DNA from: Alienimonas californiensis
Lineage (GTDB): Bacteria > Planctomycetota > Planctomycetia > Planctomycetales > Planctomycetaceae
Assembly: GCF_007743815.1 (NCBI RefSeq)
Contig: NZ_CP036265.1
Coordinates: forward strand, 1,914,323-1,978,322
Length of the DNA: 64,000 nt
Direction: 5' to 3'
Shown: piece by piece, positions 59,046-64,000 of the stretch
How the letters are laid out: every line of letters begins with the position of its first letter
How positions within the stretch are numbered: position 1 is the stretch's first letter
The notes under the pieces: model-generated
What the model was told of the DNA's origin: nothing
Database searches by the model: none
The model's input: the letters and a program-made list of their open reading frames with translations, nothing else
Made by a program: the position numbers and the translations under genes

Positions 59046-61301
59046 GTGCCGCACCTCCGCATCGAGCCGACCGGGAAGGAGCCCGCCGCCGTCACCGGCT
59101 CCGCCGTCCGCGAGCGAAACCCCCGCGGCGGCTCAAAACCCGACGGCGACCGCTCCGCGCTGGTGCGCTACGTCGCCCTCAGCGGCCCGGACGGCTACGA
59201 GAACCTCACCATCGGCCGTTACCCGGACTGCGAGGTGACGCTGGACATCCCCACCGTCAGCCGCCGGCACGCCCGCATCACCCGCGGGAACGCCGCGGAG
59301 GGCGGCGGGTTCTACCTGGAGGACCTCGGCAGCCGGAACGCGACGCTGCTGCGGGGCGAACCGGTCCGGGGCCGCGTGAAGCTGCGGGACCGGGACGAGA
59401 TCGTCATCTGCGACGTGACCCTGCGGTTCGTCGCCACCACGCCCCCGCCACACACGGACGACGAGCCCGGCTCCGGCGATTCCGTGCTCGACTCCCAATC
59501 TGGCTTCGAGACGGCCCAGGGCGCCGACGACCCGGCGATGGTCACCGACGACCCGCCCGCCGACGCCTCCGCCGAGACCCCCCCGGCCGACGACGACAGC
59601 CGCCTGGACGGGGCGACGCTCGAGAGCGGCGACGACGAGCCCTCCGACAGCTTCAACTCCCCCACCGACCGCTACGACAGCGAGGCCGAGCGCCGCCAAT
59701 CCGAACGCCGCAGCGTGGCCGGGCGAAACGGCGAGGCGGAGGACGAAGCGGACGAGGACGACGCCACCCGCAAGAAGCTGCCCTCGGCTTTCGACGAGGC
59801 CCGCGGGGCCGCCTCCGCCCGGTCGTCGGGGCCGAAACGGTTGACGTCGTCCGAGACCGATTCCCACTACGACTACAAGTTCACCGACGAGGCCGCCGGC
59901 GTGCTCGCGGCGCTGCCGGCCACCCGCGTCGGGGGGTATCGGCTGGACATCAACCCGGAGGCGAAGCTCCGGGCGGTGCTCTCCATCACCCGGGACCTCG
60001 TCGGCAGCGACGGGCTGGACCGGGTGCTGGACCGCACGCTGGCCTCGCTGTTCAAGGCCTTCCCGCAGGCCGACCGCGGGTTCGTGATGCTCGCCGAGCA
60101 GCCGGGCGACGAACCGACCGTCCGGGCCACCCGCACCCGCCCGGCGTTGGGCGGAGGTTCGCTCGACGACGAGGACGGCGGCGGGGAGGTGCGGATCAGC
60201 CGCACGATCGTGAAGCGGGTGATGGGCGCCGGCGAGGCGATCCTCAGCGTCGATGTCGGCGGCGACAGCCGGTTCGACGCCTCCAGCAGCCTGGTCGATC
60301 TGCAACTGCGCAGCGTGGTCTGCATCCCCCTGCACGGCCGGGACGAAACGCCCTTCGGCGTGCTCCAACTGGACACCGCCGACCCGACCCGGCAGTTCTC
60401 CGAGGACGACCTCGACCTGTTGCGGGCGGTCTCCGTGCCGATCGGCCTCGCCGCGGAGAACGCCCGGCTGACGCTCGAGGCCTCCCGACGCCGCGAAGCC
60501 GAACGCGACCTCGAACTGGCCGCCCACATCCAGCAGGGCTTCCTCCCGCAGGGCGCCCCGCCGCTGGACGGCTACGAGTTCGCCGACCGCTACGAATCCG
60601 CCCAGAGCGTCGGCGGCGACTACTTCGACTACATCCCCCTGCCCGACGGCCGCCTCGCGATCGCCCTGGGCGACGTGGCCGGCAAGGGCGTGCCGGCGGC
60701 GCTGCTGATGGCCCGCATGAGCGCCGCCGCCCGCGCCCAGTTGCTCGGCGCCGCAGAGAAAAAGAGCCAGGACCTGCTGCCCAGCGCCCTGCGGCGGCTG
60801 AACCGGGAACTGACCGGCGGGCCGATGGGACACCGCTTCATCACCTGCGTGATGTTGCTGCTGGACCCGAAAACGCACGCGTTGTGGGCCGTAAACGCCG
60901 GCCACATGGCGCCGCTGATTCGCACCGCCTCCGGCGCGGTGGAGCCGCTGGGCGAGGTCAGCGGGGGCATGCCGCTGGGCATCGACGCCGAGCAGCGGTT
61001 CGAGGCCGCCTGCCGCACCCTGCGGCCCGGCGAGGGGGCGCTGATCTTCACCGACGGCATCACCGAAGCCGTCCGCGAAGGCGCCGGCGACCGCGCCCCC
61101 GGCGGCCGCGACGCGGGGAAGGAACTCGACGCCCGCGCCAAGGGCCTGTACGGCCGCGAACGCCTGGCGGCCGTCTACGGCCGCACCGCCGGCGGCGCCG
61201 CCGCGGTCATTGACGCGATCACCGCCGACGTCGCCGCCTGGACCGGCTGCGGCCCCCAGACCGACGACATCTGCTCCGTCGCCCTCCGCCGCAGCGTCTA
61301 A
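59046..61301 (+). CDS. FHA-GAF-SpoIIE (PP2C) serine phosphatase
   Basis: A 751-residue protein. An FHA domain (about 35-135) has IGRYPDC, the phosphopeptide-binding SRRHARI and DLGSRNATLL. An acidic disordered linker follows (about 140-270). A GAF domain (about 305-480) includes LRSVVCIPLHGRDETPFGVL. The C-terminal SpoIIE/PP2C domain (about 495-750) has LELAAHIQQGFLPQ, VGGDYFDYIPLPDGRLAI, GDVAGKGVPAALLMARM and FTDGITEAV. It should dephosphorylate a Ser/Thr protein, often an anti-sigma antagonist, under FHA control. The GTG at 59046 is preferred; an ATG at 58860 would add an unrelated 62-residue leader. Confidence 0.88.
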   Translation: MPHLRIEPTGKEPAAVTGSAVRERNPRGGSKPDGDRSALVRYVALSGPDGYENLTIGRYPDCEVTLDIPTVSRRHARITRGNAAEGGGFYLEDLGSRNATLLRGEPVRGRVKLRDRDEIVICDVTLRFVATTPPPHTDDEPGSGDSVLDSQSGFETAQGADDPAMVTDDPPADASAETPPADDDSRLDGATLESGDDEPSDSFNSPTDRYDSEAERRQSERRSVAGRNGEAEDEADEDDATRKKLPSAFDEARGAASARSSGPKRLTSSETDSHYDYKFTDEAAGVLAALPATRVGGYRLDINPEAKLRAVLSITRDLVGSDGLDRVLDRTLASLFKAFPQADRGFVMLAEQPGDEPTVRATRTRPALGGGSLDDEDGGGEVRISRTIVKRVMGAGEAILSVDVGGDSRFDASSSLVDLQLRSVVCIPLHGRDETPFGVLQLDTADPTRQFSEDDLDLLRAVSVPIGLAAENARLTLEASRRREAERDLELAAHIQQGFLPQGAPPLDGYEFADRYESAQSVGGDYFDYIPLPDGRLAIALGDVAGKGVPAALLMARMSAAARAQLLGAAEKKSQDLLPSALRRLNRELTGGPMGHRFITCVMLLLDPKTHALWAVNAGHMAPLIRTASGAVEPLGEVSGGMPLGIDAEQRFEAACRTLRPGEGALIFTDGITEAVREGAGDRAPGGRDAGKELDARAKGLYGRERLAAVYGRTAGGAAAVIDAITADVAAWTGCGPQTDDICSVALRRSV

Positions 61302-61328
61302 GCTCTGAGAACCAGAGCCTCTCGGCGA

Positions 61329-63044
61329 TCACACGGAGGCGCGGGCCCGCCGCCGCACGGCCCGCCAGCCCATCCCCGCCCGGCGGAACACGCGGCGATG
61401 GGCGAGGTACGCCGCCGCGCACGCCCCCCACAGGGCCGCCCCCTCCGCCGCGGCAGTCGCCGCCCGTCCGACCCGTCCCCGGCCGACCCGCAGCGCTGCG
61501 AGTTGGGCGGACTGAAACCGCAGGTGCCGGACCTCGTCCCGCAGCACGTTGCGGCAGAGCGCCCGCAGCGCCGGCGACTCCGTCGCCTGCCGCAGCGCCG
61601 CGTAGTAGGCGATCGCCACGCGTTCGGCGCTCAGCAGCACGACGATCGCCCATTCCAGCCCGAGCCGGGAGGCCGGAACCAGCCGCCGGGACGCCCGGAA
61701 CGCCCCCGCCACCCGGCTCTCCCCGCGTTGCAGCCGCGGCACGCCCTCCGCGTCGAGGAACCGACCCAACTCCGCCGCGTGCCGGTTCTCCTCCGCCAGA
61801 AACTCCCGCAGCGCCGCCGGGTAGTCCGGATCGCCGCCCGCCGCCACGTACGCCGCCGCGCACCGCTGGAGAAACCGCCCCGTGCCGCTCTCGCCAAGTT
61901 GGAACATGCGGATCGAATCCAGCGTCGCCGCCCGCTCCGCCGCCGACAGCGTCGGCCGCCGCTCCCCTGCCGGACATGGCCAAGGGATCGCCCCCGGCCC
62001 CGCCGGATCGTCCCGCCGCACGCCGTTCGCCTGAAAACAGGCTGCCCACTCCGCCGCCGTCCAGCGTCGCCAGTCCGTCTGCTCTGTATTGGAGAGTTCA
62101 TGGACAAAAGGGGGGCTGATCTTGAACGTCCGCAGCCGGGCCTCGACGGCGTCGATCGCGGCGTCCAGCGTGCTGGTCCCGGCGGTCAGGCCGACGACGC
62201 GAACCCCGGCAAACGCCGACGGATCCAGTTCCCCCGCCCCGGCGACGCGGAGTGCCCGTACGCCCTCCGCCTCGCACAGCGCCGCCAGCCGGGCGGTGTT
62301 GTGCGAATTCGTCCCCCCGACGACCACCACGGTCGCCGGCCCTGGCCCCCGCTTCAGGGTCGCGCACAACTCCCGCACCGCGGCCTGCCGATCGCGGGTC
62401 GGTTTGCAGACGGTGTCCACGACCGCCACGTCCGCCTGCGGATTGAGCACCCGCACCGCCGCCACGGCGGCGGCGGCGGTCGCCGGGTCGGTCGTGCTCT
62501 GTTGGACCACGCCGATCCGATCATGCGGCCAGGGATGCACAGACGCCGCGTCCCGGACCACGGCGAAGCGATCCTCCGGCAGATCGCCGACGACGCCGGC
62601 GACCTCTGCGTGCCCCGGCACGCCGACGACGACCACGAACCGCCCCTCTGCCGCGAAGGCCGCCGCGGCCTCCTGCACCCGGCGGACCAGCGGGCAGGTC
62701 GCGTCGATCACCCGCAGCCCCGCCCCCCGCAACCGGGCAAGGTCGCCGCGGCTGGCCCCGTGGGCGGTCACCAGCGCCGCCGCCGTGCGGACCGCCCCGG
62801 CGTCTCCCGGCCCCGGCAGGGAGCGGAAGCCCCGCCCCGCCAACTCGGCCGTCACGTCCGCGTTGTGCACCAGTTCGCCCAGCACCGTGACCGATGAAGG
62901 GTTTGCCTCCCCCCGCGTCGCGGCGACCGCGTCCCGCACCCCGAAGCACCACCCCATCGCACGGGCCCGGACCACCCGGAGCGATCGACCGGAACTCTGT
63001 TCGGCAGAGTTTACGGACAGGCGAAAGTCGTTCGCAGTCTTCAT
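61329..63044 (-). CDS. IspH (LytB)-like reductase fused to a ferritin-like di-iron domain
   Basis: A 571-residue fusion. Residues 1-320 are IspH, the last enzyme of the MEP isoprenoid pathway. The three 4Fe-4S Cys are Cys33, Cys117 and Cys213, with spacing close to known IspH; GELVHN, GHAEVAG (His and catalytic Glu), QQSTT and GGTNSHNTARL line up too. After a linker rich in Trp and Arg, residues 375-515 form a ferritin-like bundle with all di-iron ligands: Glu385, E419-x-x-H422, Glu474 and E504-x-x-H507. The end is basic with one hydrophobic stretch. I know of no standard family with this pairing. The frame is continuous. It lies 46 bases downstream of the winged-helix gene. Confidence 0.85.
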   Translation of the reverse strand: MKTANDFRLSVNSAEQSSGRSLRVVRARAMGWCFGVRDAVAATRGEANPSSVTVLGELVHNADVTAELAGRGFRSLPGPGDAGAVRTAAALVTAHGASRGDLARLRGAGLRVIDATCPLVRRVQEAAAAFAAEGRFVVVVGVPGHAEVAGVVGDLPEDRFAVVRDAASVHPWPHDRIGVVQQSTTDPATAAAAVAAVRVLNPQADVAVVDTVCKPTRDRQAAVRELCATLKRGPGPATVVVVGGTNSHNTARLAALCEAEGVRALRVAGAGELDPSAFAGVRVVGLTAGTSTLDAAIDAVEARLRTFKISPPFVHELSNTEQTDWRRWTAAEWAACFQANGVRRDDPAGPGAIPWPCPAGERRPTLSAAERAATLDSIRMFQLGESGTGRFLQRCAAAYVAAGGDPDYPAALREFLAEENRHAAELGRFLDAEGVPRLQRGESRVAGAFRASRRLVPASRLGLEWAIVVLLSAERVAIAYYAALRQATESPALRALCRNVLRDEVRHLRFQSAQLAALRVGRGRVGRAATAAAEGAALWGACAAAYLAHRRVFRRAGMGWRAVRRRARASV

Positions 63045-63090
63045 CGCAGAGCTTTTCGTGGAAAAGGGGGCGGGGCGGGCTTCGGGTGCG

Positions 63091-63498
63091 TTACTCGGCG
63101 AACTTCAGACGGGCGGCGCCCTCCGCGGCGGGGGCCGCGTCCGCGAGGACCCGTTCCAACTCGGCGAGATAGGCGAGGAACCGCTCGCGGCCGGTCGGGC
63201 TCAGTTTGCACAGCGTCCGCGAGCCGCGGCCGGCGCCGCGTTTCCAGAGTTCGATCAGCCCCGCCTCGTCCAACGCCGACAGGTGGCGATTCAGGTTCCC
63301 GTCGGTCAGCCCGCACAGGTCGCGGACCTCCCCGAACAGCAGCCCCTCGGGGTGGGTGAGCAGCGAGGTGAGGATGCCCAGCCGCGCCCGTTCGTGCAGC
63401 ACGCGATCCAGCCCGGCGTAATCGAACCGGCCGGGGCCGGAGGGCGGGGCGGCCGGTCGCTCTTGTTCGGAGAGCTTTTCGGGGTCGGGGCGGGACAT
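63091..63498 (-). CDS. Winged-helix transcriptional regulator
   Basis: A 135-residue regulator. The winged-helix domain (about 30-110) runs from LDRVLHERARLGILTSLLTH through EVRDLCGLTDGNLNRHLSAL (recognition helix) to IELWKRGAGRGSRTLCKLSP (wing). It fits the ArsR/MarR-like HTH_34 group. No sensor domain is present. The gene starts 8 bases after the membrane-protein gene ends, and such regulator-membrane protein pairs are common. It may regulate its own operon. Confidence 0.85.
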   Translation of the reverse strand: MSRPDPEKLSEQERPAAPPSGPGRFDYAGLDRVLHERARLGILTSLLTHPEGLLFGEVRDLCGLTDGNLNRHLSALDEAGLIELWKRGAGRGSRTLCKLSPTGRERFLAYLAELERVLADAAPAAEGAARLKFAE

Positions 63499-63506
63499 CG
63501 TGCGAT

Positions 63507-64000
63507 TCAGAGGGAAGGATCGTTCAGGTCGTCGGCGTCGCCCCAGCCTTCGGGACGGCCGGCGAGGCGTTCGGGGCGTTCCACCAGGGCGTACAGCAAC
63601 CCCGCGGTGACGGCCTGCCCAATGCCGAAGGTCGCGCCGAGGAACCACGCCGACGCCCCCGCCCGCGGTGCCGCCAGCCCGAAGGCGCCCGCCGCCAGAT
63701 ACCACGCCCCACGGCCCAGAAAGCCCGCGGTAACAGGCGGGCGCAACTGCACACCCCCAGGCCGAACAGCAACGCCCACAGGCCCGGCAGGCTCGGCCGC
63801 AGATCAGGACGGAAGACGTCGATGACGAACGTGACGGCCGCCCCCGCCGCCACGCACGGCAGGAACTGCCCGGCCGCGGTTCGCAACATCGCCAGGCCGT
63901 AGGGCGATCCCTTTGCCCGCCAGAGCATCTCCCCACCGCCCGCGGCCAGACACAGCCCCGCCACCACGACCCACGCCTCCAGGTCGTAGCGAATCGGCAC
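63507..64000 (-). pseudogene. Membrane-protein gene with a one-base frameshift (edge of window)
   Basis: Reading from 64000 down gives PIRYDLEAWVVVAGLCLAAG and further hydrophobic helices up to PRAFWAVG. The frame then turns into Arg-rich nonsense. In the frame one base away, AWYLAAGAFGLAAP continues a sensible membrane protein to a stop at 63507. Adding one G in the G-run opposite 63707-63710 joins the two into about 164 residues with about five helices. The cause may be a real mutation, programmed frameshifting or a homopolymer error. The start is a GTG at the very edge, so the gene could extend beyond. It is paired with the winged-helix regulator. Confidence 0.7.

Noticed and set aside
1-64000. 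tRNA or rRNA genes
   Set aside because: I found no cloverleaf with a GGTTCGAATC-type arm and no rRNA-like stretch, but a dedicated covariance search was not possible.

Overview
The window looks like chromosome of a very GC-rich member of the Planctomycetota. The evidence is direct: three full DUF1559 (H-X9-DG) pilin-like proteins plus a mini version, a DUF1080 sugar hydrolase, a redoxin/cytochrome c/copper-monooxygenase fusion, two Uma2 nucleases, a planctomycete-style ECF sigma factor and a Tad-type TadE/TadE/VWA operon. KdsA (Kdo-8-phosphate synthase) and several lipoproteins point to a Gram-negative-type outer membrane. A genus such as Alienimonas would fit the composition, but that is only a guess. 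I saw no rRNA, tRNA, CRISPR array, transposase or prophage.

Layout. 1-2.97 kb: a secreted gene cut by the window edge, a DUF1080 protein and the redoxin-cytochrome-monooxygenase fusion. 3.1-10 kb: a HemN-like radical SAM protein, the DUF1559 array, a chorismate-lyase-like protein and a flavin halogenase-like enzyme. 10.2-18.4 kb: DUF3311 plus sodium:solute symporter, a hotdog thioesterase, a LolD-like ABC ATPase with a giant FtsX permease, and an SDR. 18.4-27.9 kb: Uma2, a DUF932-like protein, a LOV-domain (blue-light) histidine kinase, a small DUF6435-like protein, an HD protein, the Tad operon and a second Uma2. 28.0-29.0 kb: an unrecognised gene with visibly lower GC. 29-33.1 kb: isocitrate-dehydrogenase family protein, Tat-exported beta-propeller, MogA/MoaB and a citrate synthase homologue that has lost its catalytic histidines.

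33.2-40.9 kb is signalling-rich: HD-PAS-GGDEF, a coiled-coil protein, an HDOD protein, a HAD phosphatase, an ECF sigma factor and a secreted repeat protein. 41-47.4 kb: Tim44/zinc-ribbon/TerB protein, copper P-type ATPase, SDR and a DnaJ-class chaperone. 47.6-56.7 kb: exported proteins, quinol monooxygenase, PAS-GAF-REC regulator, KdsA, lipoprotein, SBF-type symporter and two tandem paralogous lipoproteins. 57-64 kb: acidic protein, GT4 glycosyltransferase, FHA-GAF-SpoIIE phosphatase, an IspH fused to a complete di-iron ferritin-like domain, a winged-helix regulator and a frameshifted membrane-protein gene.

The spaces between genes are unusually full of palindromic dispersed repeats. At least six families occur more than once; several sit exactly at stop codons and probably serve as bidirectional terminators. 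One 36-bp perfect palindrome of such a family lies in frame inside the ABC permease gene. The most interesting items are the IspH-ferritin fusion, the LOV kinase, the degenerate citrate synthase, the in-frame palindrome and the chorismate-lyase/halogenase-like pair.
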